A DNA stretch of 46,679 bases, taken from positions 1-46,679 of IMG/VR virus record IMGVR_UViG_3300042691_011247. The stretch is one strand, 5' to 3'. Source of the DNA: a virus. The notes under the pieces are model-generated. The model was not told where the DNA came from, ran no database searches, and saw only the letters and a list, made by a program, of their open reading frames with translations. Of this stretch, positions 21,763-30,527 are shown one piece after another. The first letter of the stretch is position 1, and each line of letters starts with the position of its first letter. Position numbers and translations under genes: made by a program.

Positions 21763-24411
21763 TCAGGGGCGGAAAAATCTGCCGGGAAGGGGGGTTTTGG
21801 GTTCGGGGTAATCAGCGACAATCAATCGGCACCCGCCGTACAGTTCGTCTTGCAATTGCACATTAGCAAAGTTGTTGACTAGGATGACTTTTGACGCAGC
21901 CAACGCTACTGCGGCGAGTGCTGAGAGTTGTTCTGTTACATCAAGCCAAGTGTCTTCCGTTTGCTCATTCATCAACGACGCAACCGCGCTCAAAGCGGCG
22001 GCATATGCCGGTTCGCGCTCACCGGACACAACGCCGTTTTCTAGTTCGTTATTAAATTCCAACGCTGCGTTAGTGAAGGATTCAAAACCATCAACCCAGT
22101 CCCCATATTTCGCGTAGTTTAAGTTTTCTACTATCACGTCCCTCGAATAACACTCAGCAATACAAACACCTCTCGGCAAACTGTCGCCACGCCACCAGAA
22201 TATGTAGCCTAGTCGAGCCTCTACGTCCGTCCGCAAATACAGCGATCCCAAATCCCCGGTGTCCCCAATAATGTTGCCAACAAGCGGGGGAGAAACCGAA
22301 TCTTTGCCGTATGTCCTCACGAAAGGGAACCGCGTTAGTTCGGAGTAGTAATTTACGGTGTAGGTGCCACCAATTATATCGCTTGAAGAAGTCAGCGGTA
22401 ACGGGCGCGTGTTGCCCGTTGCGCTTGCAAGTAAAACATTTGGTGCGGTGATGTGTTTTTGCGCAAGGTCTCTGCTGAGACTCCGCCGTGCGTTAGCGCC
22501 TACGAATCCGGTCGCGCCTGCGCTTGCGTAAATATGCGCAGTCTGCACATCAGACGGGGACTGGAACCTCACCCCTTTATAGGTATATCCGTAGTTGTGA
22601 ACCTGCGGGAGCCCTGCCTGCGAACGATAGCAAGTGAAACTGAACTGGAGAGGCGCAATGCGAGCAAACGTCACTCGATCAAGGTCATCACCTGGTGCGT
22701 CAACATCGTACCCGTAAAAAAAATGGATATCTGTGCGCTGAGACCCGCTCGAACCCAATAAAGCAAAATCACTCTGTAGCGATAAGGTGAACTCTCTAAA
22801 TTGGGCAATGCCAACAACATCGTATATCCGCGTTGAAGACCGCGCTAGCTCCACCGTGCCGTCATAGAGTGTTTTTTCGGTTATTGGTATGTCCGACAAT
22901 GTTATATCGTTTCCGTCTGACATTGTTGCGTAGAGCGTTGGCGTTAGGTTCGTGAACGTATTGCCATCCCACGTAAACCCAAGTGCGACCTGAGTCTGGC
23001 TGTAGAGCGAGATAGCTACATTCGATAAATCGCCCCCCACATGCGTCGTGATACTGAACGCTCCACCGACACCAAATAGATCCGAATCGACAGTGCACCC
23101 CAAAAACTGCGCCTCGTTGTATAACCCATCGTAAGGCGGAGCGGTAAGCAGTATTGTGGCGCTGATCTGGAACATGTTTGCCGGCGTATTAGGCGGCGGG
23201 CGACCAAGCCCTGACGAAACAATTCTCGGGTTGGCCGGATAAATCAGTTCGCGGAGATCAACAATCTCTCCATCGTCTATGGGCAGCGCAGTAACGTAGA
23301 CATCACTATCCACTGCCGTGCCGTTCCACTGCTCGGCCACGTAAGGTTTTACGATGGCTGCAAACCAGCCTTTGTAGACGGTCTGCCCCGACACAATTTC
23401 TGTGTTCAACGAAAGCACCGTAATCCAATACTCGCAAACCCCTTCAATTTGACCCTCAATACCTAAGCCAACTTCTGTGCCTTCTGGTAGAAACGGGACC
23501 GTATGTGGCACACCAAACAATTCGAACGTGAACGTGTCAATTGTGTCTAGCGTCAGAAAGCTCGCGCCATTACCAAATTGCGCGCCGCGGCGTTCACTGA
23601 ACACCGGCGCCACACACCAAATAAACGGCTTTATGTTTCGTGTCGGTATTGGCGCGGTATATGCTCCCACCCCAGTGACATCAATGGTGCCTTTATCCGG
23701 ACCTGCTACCCAGCTTGCGTTGTAAACGTTTGACGTGTTTGCGTTGTAATCAAGCATCTGGTGCGCTTGGTACCATTCACCGCTACGCTGAAAAAAGAAG
23801 CGCGGTTCTTGGGCAAACACCACAAGCGTGTTCAGATCTTCCAGTGCCACGCTGCCGTTTTTAACGGCGAAGGCGAAGGTGCCTGTGAACGGATCGGGGA
23901 ATCGTTGGAAAGTAGACTGATACACAGATCGAATGCCAAGCACTGCCTGAGCACTCTCGAAATGTTTATTCGCCAGCAGCCAAAGTGCAAATTCCTTTGA
24001 ATCTATATGATCAGCTCTTGGCGTGGCTTTAGTTAAAGATGGTCGAGTCGTTGATACTTTTTCAGCAATCGCTGTATCTCGAATTGGTGCAATATCTTCG
24101 CCGCTGGACCCTACCGCGATCCTAGAATAAAGCCCCCCGACAATTGCGAAGCCTAAAGTTGAAGATTGGCCCATTAGCCTCGGGAAGTACCTCGTACCAC
24201 TTTGCGCACTCACAAACACCTTCACCAACCACTTCCCGGCAATCTTTGCGCATTGAAGCCTGATCGATGTACTCGCATCGATCGCGACGTTGTGGTTCCA
24301 GAACTTCTGCCTGAGTCGGTCCGCTAGCGCGGTCTGGACTTTGGCCTGTTTCTTCGCGAACGGGATGTACTTTGTTGCATCCCCCTCGGCATACCAGGTG
24401 TACTGAATCAT
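21763..24411 (-). CDS. Large tail-associated protein, unrecognised family
   Basis: An 882-residue protein. I recognise no named domain. It is rich in beta-strand-like segments and aromatic residues (GEWYQAHQMLDY, FTFELFGVPHTV, TDIHFFYGYDVD). There is a helical C-terminal portion (about 770-850, LEFNNELENGVV and AAALSAVASLMNEQTEDTW) and a short Pro-rich tail. Its length, lack of membrane segments and place among tail genes suggest a baseplate-like hub or tail-tip structural protein. It overlaps the preceding repeat protein by ATGA, pointing to a coupled pair. It ends just before an intrinsic terminator. Base composition looks somewhat more AT-rich than in neighbouring genes (by eye). Confidence 0.65.
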   Translation of the reverse strand: MIQYTWYAEGDATKYIPFAKKQAKVQTALADRLRQKFWNHNVAIDASTSIRLQCAKIAGKWLVKVFVSAQSGTRYFPRLMGQSSTLGFAIVGGLYSRIAVGSSGEDIAPIRDTAIAEKVSTTRPSLTKATPRADHIDSKEFALWLLANKHFESAQAVLGIRSVYQSTFQRFPDPFTGTFAFAVKNGSVALEDLNTLVVFAQEPRFFFQRSGEWYQAHQMLDYNANTSNVYNASWVAGPDKGTIDVTGVGAYTAPIPTRNIKPFIWCVAPVFSERRGAQFGNGASFLTLDTIDTFTFELFGVPHTVPFLPEGTEVGLGIEGQIEGVCEYWITVLSLNTEIVSGQTVYKGWFAAIVKPYVAEQWNGTAVDSDVYVTALPIDDGEIVDLRELIYPANPRIVSSGLGRPPPNTPANMFQISATILLTAPPYDGLYNEAQFLGCTVDSDLFGVGGAFSITTHVGGDLSNVAISLYSQTQVALGFTWDGNTFTNLTPTLYATMSDGNDITLSDIPITEKTLYDGTVELARSSTRIYDVVGIAQFREFTLSLQSDFALLGSSGSQRTDIHFFYGYDVDAPGDDLDRVTFARIAPLQFSFTCYRSQAGLPQVHNYGYTYKGVRFQSPSDVQTAHIYASAGATGFVGANARRSLSRDLAQKHITAPNVLLASATGNTRPLPLTSSSDIIGGTYTVNYYSELTRFPFVRTYGKDSVSPPLVGNIIGDTGDLGSLYLRTDVEARLGYIFWWRGDSLPRGVCIAECYSRDVIVENLNYAKYGDWVDGFESFTNAALEFNNELENGVVSGEREPAYAAALSAVASLMNEQTEDTWLDVTEQLSALAAVALAASKVILVNNFANVQLQDELYGGCRLIVADYPEPKTPLPGRFFRP

Positions 24412-25556
24412 CCCACTTTGCGGCGTGTAGCCAGCGGCATGGGTTTGATCGATGTTACTTCTAGCGCATCCCCGCGATAGTTGCGCATTTCAATGGCGTA
24501 GAGACTCGCCCTAAGCCCTCGTCCCGGCTTCACGCGGTTCGAGTGTTTTCCGCCGGCGGCGTATTTTTCGATCTTGTACTCGTACTCGTCGCCTAAATTA
24601 GTCTCGACAAAGACTTTCGCTTGGGTATCGCCTTCCATCACGATCGCGATTTCCGGCAGTCTCTTGGTCATCGGGTCGTTCATGTCCGAAAGGCCCGTTT
24701 TCAGACGCATATCGATGTCTACGGCGTTGTCTTTCGTGCCGGTTTGCTCCCAAATGCCGTCTTGGTCGAAGCGGATTAGCTTGTCATTGAAGACGGCAAT
24801 GGAGTCTGCTCTAAAGCCGGACCAGCTCGAAAGGCCCGTGTGTTTCATGTTCATGGCGTACATCAGGCTTCCCGTGCCTGATAACAGGTCTGGCGAGGTA
24901 ATGACAGAGACCGTCGCGGCTTGGCTGGCACCGATAAGCAGTATGGGGAACGCGGTATCGAGGTTAATCGATACGACATTTCCGCCCAAGTGCGTGATAT
25001 TGAGTGCTGGAACGGGTGTACTCAGCGCGATCGAGGCAATTGTCCCGTTTCGGCCGGTAGCCAATAACAGTGGAACCGGTGTTGAGAGGCTTGCGGATCC
25101 GAGCGTGCCTGAAAGACCGGTGCCGGATAATGTTGGTGCTGGGGTACTGAGGTTCAGCGAGAACGTCTGTCCGGCCGTTGCCGTGATCGCGAGGGTGGGA
25201 ACTGGGGTGTCTAGTGCAATGCTGGACAGTCGCCCAACATACCCAGTTGCGGAAATGGTTGGTCTGGGTGTTTCAATGGCCAGAAGTGCACCGGTCCGAA
25301 TAGAGAGTGTGGGAACGGTGGTATCAAGCGCGACACTTGCCGACCGGCCAACCGTGCCGGTAATCGAAAGCGTGGGAAACGGCGTATCAAATGCGATCGA
25401 TGCGCCATTTCCGTTTGTTGTTGTTGCTGAAATCGTGGGGACAGTCGCGTCAAGGCCAATACGAACCACCTGCACCGCGAGCGCCGGCACAGTGGCGCTG
25501 AAGTCACGGTACGGGTTAAGGTTCGGCGCTGGCGTTCTAAACGCGATGTTTGCCAT
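24408..25556 (-). CDS. Tail protein with about ten 20-residue repeats plus C-terminal domain
   Basis: A 382-residue protein. Residues 1-215 are about ten copies of a 20-residue unit of the type ASIALDTPVPTLSITGTVGR, with a conserved core of a small-residue strand, then D/S-TPxPTLxI and a Gly-containing turn. Such regular strand-turn repeats suggest a beta-solenoid or fibrous stalk. Residues about 225-382 are a non-repetitive domain (MYAMNMKHTGLSSWSGF, then VFVETNLGDEYEYKIEKYA) that reads like a small beta-barrel. The gene is coupled at both ends: TAATG overlap with the upstream gene and ATGA overlap with the 882-residue gene. It is a structural tail component by context; a receptor-binding role is possible but unproven. 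Confidence 0.7.
   Translation of the reverse strand: MANIAFRTPAPNLNPYRDFSATVPALAVQVVRIGLDATVPTISATTTNGNGASIAFDTPFPTLSITGTVGRSASVALDTTVPTLSIRTGALLAIETPRPTISATGYVGRLSSIALDTPVPTLAITATAGQTFSLNLSTPAPTLSGTGLSGTLGSASLSTPVPLLLATGRNGTIASIALSTPVPALNITHLGGNVVSINLDTAFPILLIGASQAATVSVITSPDLLSGTGSLMYAMNMKHTGLSSWSGFRADSIAVFNDKLIRFDQDGIWEQTGTKDNAVDIDMRLKTGLSDMNDPMTKRLPEIAIVMEGDTQAKVFVETNLGDEYEYKIEKYAAGGKHSNRVKPGRGLRASLYAIEMRNYRGDALEVTSIKPMPLATRRKVG
24911..25556 (-). repeat. In-frame 60-bp degenerate tandem repeats
   Basis: About ten degenerate 60-base units encode the 20-residue repeats of the tail protein. The units stay in frame, and variation is concentrated in the turn positions. Confidence 0.65.
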
Positions 25557-26332
25557 TACACGCTCGCAGGAACAGTCAGGCTAAACGTGTCAATGGTGTT
25601 TGGTGCGCCAGTCGTAAACGATGTGCTGGCCATGTTCAAATCGGCACCCGAGGTCGCGATACTGAAATCCATACGACTGAGCGCCTCCGATGAATCGGTT
25701 GCACCCGCATCCGTGAGCGGACCGACCAAGCGGCCCCAACCTGCCGTGCCTGTTGCAGCCGCCGTACCACTCCAGACTTGCGCGTCACTCTTAGACATCA
25801 CGGCATTCGTCACGGGATTGAACATCAGACCGTTGACTTGGTTCACACCACCGGCCATGTTGACCAGTGTGCCAAGGGTCAATGTGGTTGCCGTACCGTT
25901 GACCGCCCAAGTGTTTGGCAGTGTGCCAAGACCTTGAATGGCGGTGATCGTCACAACAGCCGCAGCAGATGTCGCGCGGAAGAGTTTGTTTCGTGGGTTG
26001 CGGTTGATTTCCTTGGCCACCAGTGCGGCCATAGTCGTCAGGTCGGTCGTGAACGGAACCGCCGTACCCAAGATATCCAGCGAGTTCACCGTCACCGTGT
26101 TTACCGAGCCAGATGCGCCAGAGATCGTGAGGGAACCGACCGCGCGAACTTCCTTGGTCAACGCCCCGGAAGAAACGGAATACCGGCACAGCAGCGTGCC
26201 CGTTACAGCGGCGTCTGCGCTTGCAGGTTGTGCACCAGTGTAGATTTCAAGCGCACCACCGGCAAAAGCGCCAGCGTAACCGCCAAATTGCGCAGCGTGA
26301 TTACGTGCGGCAGTTGAGTAACGTACAGTCAT
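25556..26332 (-). CDS. Probable tail structural protein
   Basis: A 258-residue protein. I chose ATG 26332 (MTVRYSTAARN) because GGAGG precedes it; the longer frame to 26371 would begin inside a terminator hairpin. The N-terminal part has LEIYTGAQPASADAAVTGTL, a stretch I recall as recurrent in phage structural proteins. The rest is Thr/Ala/Gly-rich beta-structure without Cys or obvious catalytic residues. It is the first gene after tandem intrinsic terminators and overlaps the following repeat protein at TAATG. Its position after connector-like proteins suggests a tail component. The exact role is not known. Confidence 0.7.
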   Translation of the reverse strand: MTVRYSTAARNHAAQFGGYAGAFAGGALEIYTGAQPASADAAVTGTLLCRYSVSSGALTKEVRAVGSLTISGASGSVNTVTVNSLDILGTAVPFTTDLTTMAALVAKEINRNPRNKLFRATSAAAVVTITAIQGLGTLPNTWAVNGTATTLTLGTLVNMAGGVNQVNGLMFNPVTNAVMSKSDAQVWSGTAAATGTAGWGRLVGPLTDAGATDSSEALSRMDFSIATSGADLNMASTSFTTGAPNTIDTFSLTVPASV

Positions 26333-26354
26333 TTCGGACCTCCAAAAAGAAAAA

Positions 26355-26389
26355 GGCCCGAAACGGGCCAAAAAAAAGCCCTTTCGGGC
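26355..26389 (-). terminator. Tandem intrinsic terminators
   Basis: On the minus strand GCCC-GAAA-GGGC (26389-26378) is followed by eight T residues. Then GGCCCG-TTT-CGGGCC (26369-26355) is followed by TTTTTCTTTTT. Two consecutive canonical Rho-independent terminators therefore separate the 393-residue tail gene from the 258-residue gene. Confidence 0.9.
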
Positions 26390-26404
26390 ATGGACTCTTG
26401 CGAG

Positions 26405-27586
26405 TTAGTAAGCGGCGTCAGTCGCCGGTGCTGCTTGATTCATGACCGTCAGGTACTGTCTAAACCCTGCGTACGATCGAATGACCGCGGATCCGCGTTG
26501 TGCCTCGCCAAATCGGTAGCGAGCCTCAGTCACGTTGACCAATCCGCCCGGTTTACCCATCACAATGCCTTGTCGCGTGGTCCATACAGGTGTGGGGACT
26601 TGTCCGTCGGTCGCATCTTGTCCAGGGTTCGAGAAGTTGACCGCGAGTGTTCCTTCAATCGCGCCGTAATTGGCCACGACGAGGGGTTGCCACTTAGTCG
26701 GATCGTTGCCCGAGAGTAGGAAGTGACGTGTTGATGTCCCGATGTAGACACCGCCTTCAAAGGGAGCCACGATCCGAATGCGTTCTCCAAATCGCACGAA
26801 ACTCTTCTCAGGTCGCACGACTTCCAATCGGAAAGCCGGCGTCCAGAACAAAGCATCGCCGACTGCGATTAGCATGCGCCCTTTCCAGTAGGCGATGATG
26901 TGGCCCAGTGGTGGGGGAATGCAGAACTGTGTATCCAATTCAGGACCATCAGGCACCCCGAGAATATCGAACGTCAACGCTGTGGTGTTCCCGGCAAAGT
27001 AATACTCAGTGCCGTCGGGCCCGGTGCAGTAGATGTTCTTTTCCCCGGCCGGCATGGTCACGCGAACACCGGTTCCGGTCACAATTTGACCGTTTAACGC
27101 GCCGGATTCTTGTCTGTTTCGCACAAAAGCCACGGTCACGCGGTAGTCATCGAGGGGCATGGCGCCGGGAGTTGATGTTGCTGTAAAGACTGGCGCATCC
27201 ATTCCCCAAGACCTTGAGGTATTGCCCTCGATCGCACCCTTGGCCGAATTGGTCATCCAATAAATGCGGCCCGGTGCTCTTGCGACGGCGAGACGGTCAT
27301 TTGTGCCGACCGTGGCGAGCGCAGTCGTTGAATAATCGGCATTCACCCGCACCAGACTTGTACCCGTTAAGGCGAAACAGTCTGGACCATCACTCCAACC
27401 GGATCGAAAGTTACCAGCCGTTTTGACGGTTCCCCATCCGGCGCGGCATTTGGCTTTCTTGCCGTCGTTCAAGTCGAGGTTATCCGCCTTTTGGAGGTCA
27501 CCTGGCTCAAGTTGATCGAGGTCCATTGTGTTAACCAGCCCTGAAAAGCCGGTGAATACGGTTGGTTTACTGGTCGGGGTTGCCAC
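26405..27586 (-). CDS. Tail/connector protein, possible nozzle or stopper
   Basis: A 393-residue protein, probably starting at GTG 27586, one base overlapping the upstream TAG. It has many repeated strand-turn segments (CFALTGTSLVRVNADYST, GRIYWMTNSAKGAIEGN, GGVYIGTSTRHFLLSGND), reminiscent of beta-propeller nozzle or stopper proteins of short-tailed phages. The N terminus FTGFSGLVNTMDLDQLEPGD resembles that of phage proteins whose first line describes observed values along the tail. It immediately follows the adaptor-like gene, which is the expected order adaptor then nozzle. The family assignment is moderate; the structural role is well supported by context. Confidence 0.65.
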   Translation of the reverse strand: MATPTSKPTVFTGFSGLVNTMDLDQLEPGDLQKADNLDLNDGKKAKCRAGWGTVKTAGNFRSGWSDGPDCFALTGTSLVRVNADYSTTALATVGTNDRLAVARAPGRIYWMTNSAKGAIEGNTSRSWGMDAPVFTATSTPGAMPLDDYRVTVAFVRNRQESGALNGQIVTGTGVRVTMPAGEKNIYCTGPDGTEYYFAGNTTALTFDILGVPDGPELDTQFCIPPPLGHIIAYWKGRMLIAVGDALFWTPAFRLEVVRPEKSFVRFGERIRIVAPFEGGVYIGTSTRHFLLSGNDPTKWQPLVVANYGAIEGTLAVNFSNPGQDATDGQVPTPVWTTRQGIVMGKPGGLVNVTEARYRFGEAQRGSAVIRSYAGFRQYLTVMNQAAPATDAAY

Positions 27587-28245
27587 TATCGCGCCCCGTC
27601 ATCCGTGAAGCCCTGGTTTTCCAGTACCCACTGTTCTTCGACCGCACGAGAAGGCGGCCCGAACTCGGCCTCAAACTGGTCGTAGTAGTCTTTCGCGAGA
27701 TCCGGCGCGTACTGGTCGGAATCGCGTTTTGAGTACATCCGGTACAGCACCCATGACATGAGCTCGTACTGATACCGCTCGGCAAAGTATGCGTCTTCGT
27801 CGTTGTCGTTATCCCAACAGTCCGCTTCAACCACGGCCAGAAGCCGGATCGTAATGTCGGCACTGGGCGTCATCAACCAGCGAATTTTGCGTTTCTCCAC
27901 GCCCATGCAGTACCCGAGCGTTTCGCCGGTCTGCGTGCGCCAGCCGGGAAACCGGTCGTTCAGGTCTTCGTGGTGCACCTTACAGATAGGAACGTCGGTA
28001 TCGCTCTTGTAAATCTGCCGAATGTTGATGATTCGCGGGTCGAGCGTGCTGAATGGCACGTTTGCCTTCACCAGCATCCGGCAAACCTGCTCCTCGGACG
28101 TCACGAACAGCTTGGCACGTCGAGAGGCTTGTTTCCTGGCCTCGTCGATACGCATGTTAAGGAAATCCTCGCTCCATAGATACGGATTCGGGGTGATGTC
28201 ATCCGCGAGGGCGCGAATCTCCTTCCGCATCTGTGATCGATTCAT
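27586..28245 (-). CDS. Head-tail adaptor-like protein
   Basis: A 219-residue protein. ATG 28245 is preferred because it forms an ATGA overlap with the upstream fusion gene and has GAGGG before it. The N-terminal third is helical (MNRSQMRKEIRALADD, YLWSEDFLNMRIDEARKQA), followed by a mixed middle and a helical C-terminal part (YQYELMSWVLYRMYSKRDSD). This is the layout of phage adaptor proteins that attach below the portal ring. Size and position between head genes and the nozzle-like gene agree. No enzyme motif is present. The call is based on fold-like pattern and synteny, not on a diagnostic motif. Confidence 0.7.
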   Translation of the reverse strand: MNRSQMRKEIRALADDITPNPYLWSEDFLNMRIDEARKQASRRAKLFVTSEEQVCRMLVKANVPFSTLDPRIINIRQIYKSDTDVPICKVHHEDLNDRFPGWRTQTGETLGYCMGVEKRKIRWLMTPSADITIRLLAVVEADCWDNDNDEDAYFAERYQYELMSWVLYRMYSKRDSDQYAPDLAKDYYDQFEAEFGPPSRAVEEQWVLENQGFTDDGAR

Positions 28246-29816
28246 TCTGCTGCCCTCACGTTTTGGTTGATCAGCCACGCGTCATAACACCGCGCCAAGG
28301 CTGCATAGACCTCGTCAACCGAGATAGACGCGGCGCAAAGTGCTGTGCCGTCGTGTTCACCGTCCTGCATGCTCTTGGCGCAATGGTCCCAGTTGTAATG
28401 CAGTTGGTGGCACGGATAACAAGCGGCCGTCTTGGAAGATAGCGCCTGCGTGTGTTTCCAGTGTTTTGTCAGGTTTTCTTCGCTCGAATGCGACAACATG
28501 ACGATCTTCATGTTGTCTTCGTTTGCCACCGCATTCAAAACACCGGTTTCAGGACCAAACACCACTTGGCATTGTTTGGCGAGCGCCATGGTTTCGCGGA
28601 TATTGATGCGGCCGGACAGCTTGGTGACTCGGTCTTCTTCCGCCCATCCTGCTTCAAGAATCGCGCAATCCGCATCACCGACGGTAATGAACTGTGCACT
28701 TGGCATACCCACAAGAACCTTGGCAATGAACTGGTCCATGTGAATCCAAGCCTTGTGCACGGCAGAACCGGACATGACGAACAGAATCACGAACTTGCCC
28801 GGGAACTGCGACAGGTTCTTAGTTGTGACTTCCCGCTCTTCCGGCGTTTCGTAGAACTTACCGACCGGCTCAAATGGCACCTGTGCAATCTTGGCCGTCA
28901 TTTCAAAGTAGTTGCGGTCGAGCACGGCATGACGCGCAGCTTTTGGCCAATAGTGCAGCGGACGTCCCGGCATGGCCAAGAATGTGCCTTCTACCGACTC
29001 GCAAAGATTGATCCAGCGGTCAAAGTGGCGTTTCCATTCGTCCCAGTAGGGGCCAAGCTGGTCGTTTGGTACTTGGTCCTTGCCTTGCAGGATCCACGCA
29101 TCGACGTGCGGGTCATGCTTGATGATGTCCTGCCCTTTTGGTGTCGTCATTACCGTGACGTGATAACCCTCGCGCTTTAATGCCGGCAGAATGTAGCTCG
29201 CCTGAATCATGTCGCCGAACCCGCCGTATCGAACGACGCATGCACGCTTTTGAACTAGCGTCTCTTGGTAGATGTGCACCTTGTCGGCGCGTTTTTGATA
29301 GACCTGCAAGAACGAATACTCCATTCCCTCGGACCGGTTCTCGTTGACCAACAGATTCCAGCCCGAGTGCGCGACGCGCAGCATCTTCATGGTCTGAATG
29401 ATGTCGTCCGGCAGGAAATCGTGTTTGTGGTCCGGGTTCGCGCCTTCGGTCCCGACATTCGGGTAAAAATCCTTGTGCGGGAGATACAAAATCAGGTAGC
29501 CACCTGGCTTGATGACTCTCCACCACTCAATAAGCGCAGCGTGATGATCTTGGATGTGCTCAAGCGTGTGGCTCGAATAGACAAAATCCATGCTCTCGTC
29601 GCTGAACACATCGAGTTTGGTCACGTCGGAAGTGACGTCCGGCTGCATTTGAATGCCGAACAGTCGGGTGTCGGTGTAGTTATCGACGCCAATAAAGTGC
29701 GGAAAGGCTTTGTTTGGACCGCACCCTAAATCAAGACCTTGGCCTTGTGTGTAGGGGACGATCGCCCACTTGACCTTTCCGCTTTCGTTGCCCTGCGGGT
29801 CTTCAGCGCGCCACAT
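28242..29816 (-). CDS. Class I methyltransferase-glycosyltransferase (GT9-like) fusion
   Basis: A 524-residue two-domain enzyme. Residues 1-180 are a SAM-dependent methyltransferase: LDLGCGPN (28-35), GVD (43-45), a DFVYSSHTLEHI segment (77-88) and WWRVIKPGGYLIL (98-110). Residues about 190-450 resemble glycosyltransferase family 9 (heptosyltransferase-like): VVRYGGFGDMIQAS (194-207), HVTVMTT, and a nucleotide-sugar region KLSGRINIRETMALAKQ with FGPETGVLNAVA (420-431). A Cys-rich tail follows (ACYPCH, DHCAKS). It sits in the structural operon between capsid-proximal genes and the adaptor, overlapping both neighbours by TAATG and ATGA. Likely targets are phage virion proteins or host envelope sugars; the substrate cannot be read from the sequence. 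Confidence 0.85.
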   Translation of the reverse strand: MWRAEDPQGNESGKVKWAIVPYTQGQGLDLGCGPNKAFPHFIGVDNYTDTRLFGIQMQPDVTSDVTKLDVFSDESMDFVYSSHTLEHIQDHHAALIEWWRVIKPGGYLILYLPHKDFYPNVGTEGANPDHKHDFLPDDIIQTMKMLRVAHSGWNLLVNENRSEGMEYSFLQVYQKRADKVHIYQETLVQKRACVVRYGGFGDMIQASYILPALKREGYHVTVMTTPKGQDIIKHDPHVDAWILQGKDQVPNDQLGPYWDEWKRHFDRWINLCESVEGTFLAMPGRPLHYWPKAARHAVLDRNYFEMTAKIAQVPFEPVGKFYETPEEREVTTKNLSQFPGKFVILFVMSGSAVHKAWIHMDQFIAKVLVGMPSAQFITVGDADCAILEAGWAEEDRVTKLSGRINIRETMALAKQCQVVFGPETGVLNAVANEDNMKIVMLSHSSEENLTKHWKHTQALSSKTAACYPCHQLHYNWDHCAKSMQDGEHDGTALCAASISVDEVYAALARCYDAWLINQNVRAAE

Positions 29817-30109
29817 TACTTCTTGCTGCCTTTTGCCGTCGCCGCCTTGGTCGCGGCGGTGTTCTTGTCGCGCAGCGCCTTGGATTTAGCAGCTTCGGCC
29901 AGTTTGTTGGCTTCTACCGAGGCATCCTGGATCGCTTTTGCACGGTCGGTCGCCTCTTTGGCGAGTTGTTCGGCGTTGGCCTGCTCGATGTCCTCGTTGG
30001 GAATGTGATTACCGGCGCCGTCAAAGAATTCGCCGTCTTGCTCATAGGCCCGGCCAAAACTGTCACCGGTGATCGTGCCGTAATCCCGGTCTTTGTCGAG
30101 TTTCTTCAT
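29816..30109 (-). CDS. Small charged helical protein near capsid genes
   Basis: A 97-residue protein, unrecognised. The N-terminal part is acidic and beta-like (YGTITGDSFGRAYEQDGEFF). The remainder is a long Ala/Lys/Glu helix ending in a basic tail (KAATAKGSKK). It starts in an ATGA overlap with the upstream gene and ends in a TAATG overlap with the fusion enzyme gene. Its place after the major capsid gene suggests a minor head component, but nothing in the sequence proves it. Confidence 0.65.
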   Translation of the reverse strand: MKKLDKDRDYGTITGDSFGRAYEQDGEFFDGAGNHIPNEDIEQANAEQLAKEATDRAKAIQDASVEANKLAEAAKSKALRDKNTAATKAATAKGSKK

Positions 30110-30300
30110 ACCTGTTCACCTTTGTCGGATTTGGTGTAACGGCCGATAGCACCCATGCAGTTGCATGAGTCTTGGTCCATTCCCATGGACTCTTGATCTG
30201 CGTGCAGTGGCGTAGCGGAGAAGCCGGTGCCAGTGCCTTTCATCGGGATTGGGCTGCTGTCACCCTGAATCTCGCCGGTTGGGCGTGGATATACTTTCAT
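30106..30300 (-). CDS. Small Cys-containing head-proximal protein
   Basis: A 64-residue protein, unrecognised. It is Gly/Pro/Met-rich with a DSCNCMGAIGRY motif (two Cys residues two apart). A strong AGGAGG precedes the ATG at 30300. Small proteins of this size with a CxC motif are frequent in capsid cassettes of phages with N4-gp56-type capsids; I infer only association with the head genes. Confidence 0.6.
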   Translation of the reverse strand: MKVYPRPTGEIQGDSSPIPMKGTGTGFSATPLHADQESMGMDQDSCNCMGAIGRYTKSDKGEQV

Positions 30301-30308
30301 GGGACCTC

Positions 30309-30527
30309 CTAGCGGTCGTAGTAAGTGGGTTTGGTGCTTGGAATGACGTTCATCATGTCATCCGTGGCCGGCACGGAAATCGTGATCGGCTGGTGGTCGA
30401 AATGGTCAGCTTCTGTGCTTTTGAAACCTTCCATCGCCTCGGCGGTGGTCAATCCGCCAAAAGAAGCGCCAGACGCCCCCGCGAGGGAGACGTCTGACAT
30501 CTTCATCAACCCAACGGCCTTTTTCAT
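30309..30527 (-). CDS. Small head-proximal protein
   Basis: A 72-residue protein, unrecognised. The N terminus (MKKAVGLMKMSDVSLAGASG) is slightly hydrophobic but too weak for a clear membrane segment. The C-terminal half is acidic and ends TKPTYYDR. It begins in a TAATG overlap with the upstream gene, so it is translated with it. Confidence 0.6.
   Translation of the reverse strand: MKKAVGLMKMSDVSLAGASGASFGGLTTAEAMEGFKSTEADHFDHQPITISVPATDDMMNVIPSTKPTYYDR

Noticed and set aside
24574-25584. A 336-residue open frame on the plus strand opposite the repeat tail gene
   Set aside because: It is a mirror of the periodic codons of the minus-strand repeat gene, has no ribosome site in context, and the minus-strand gene is coupled at both ends.
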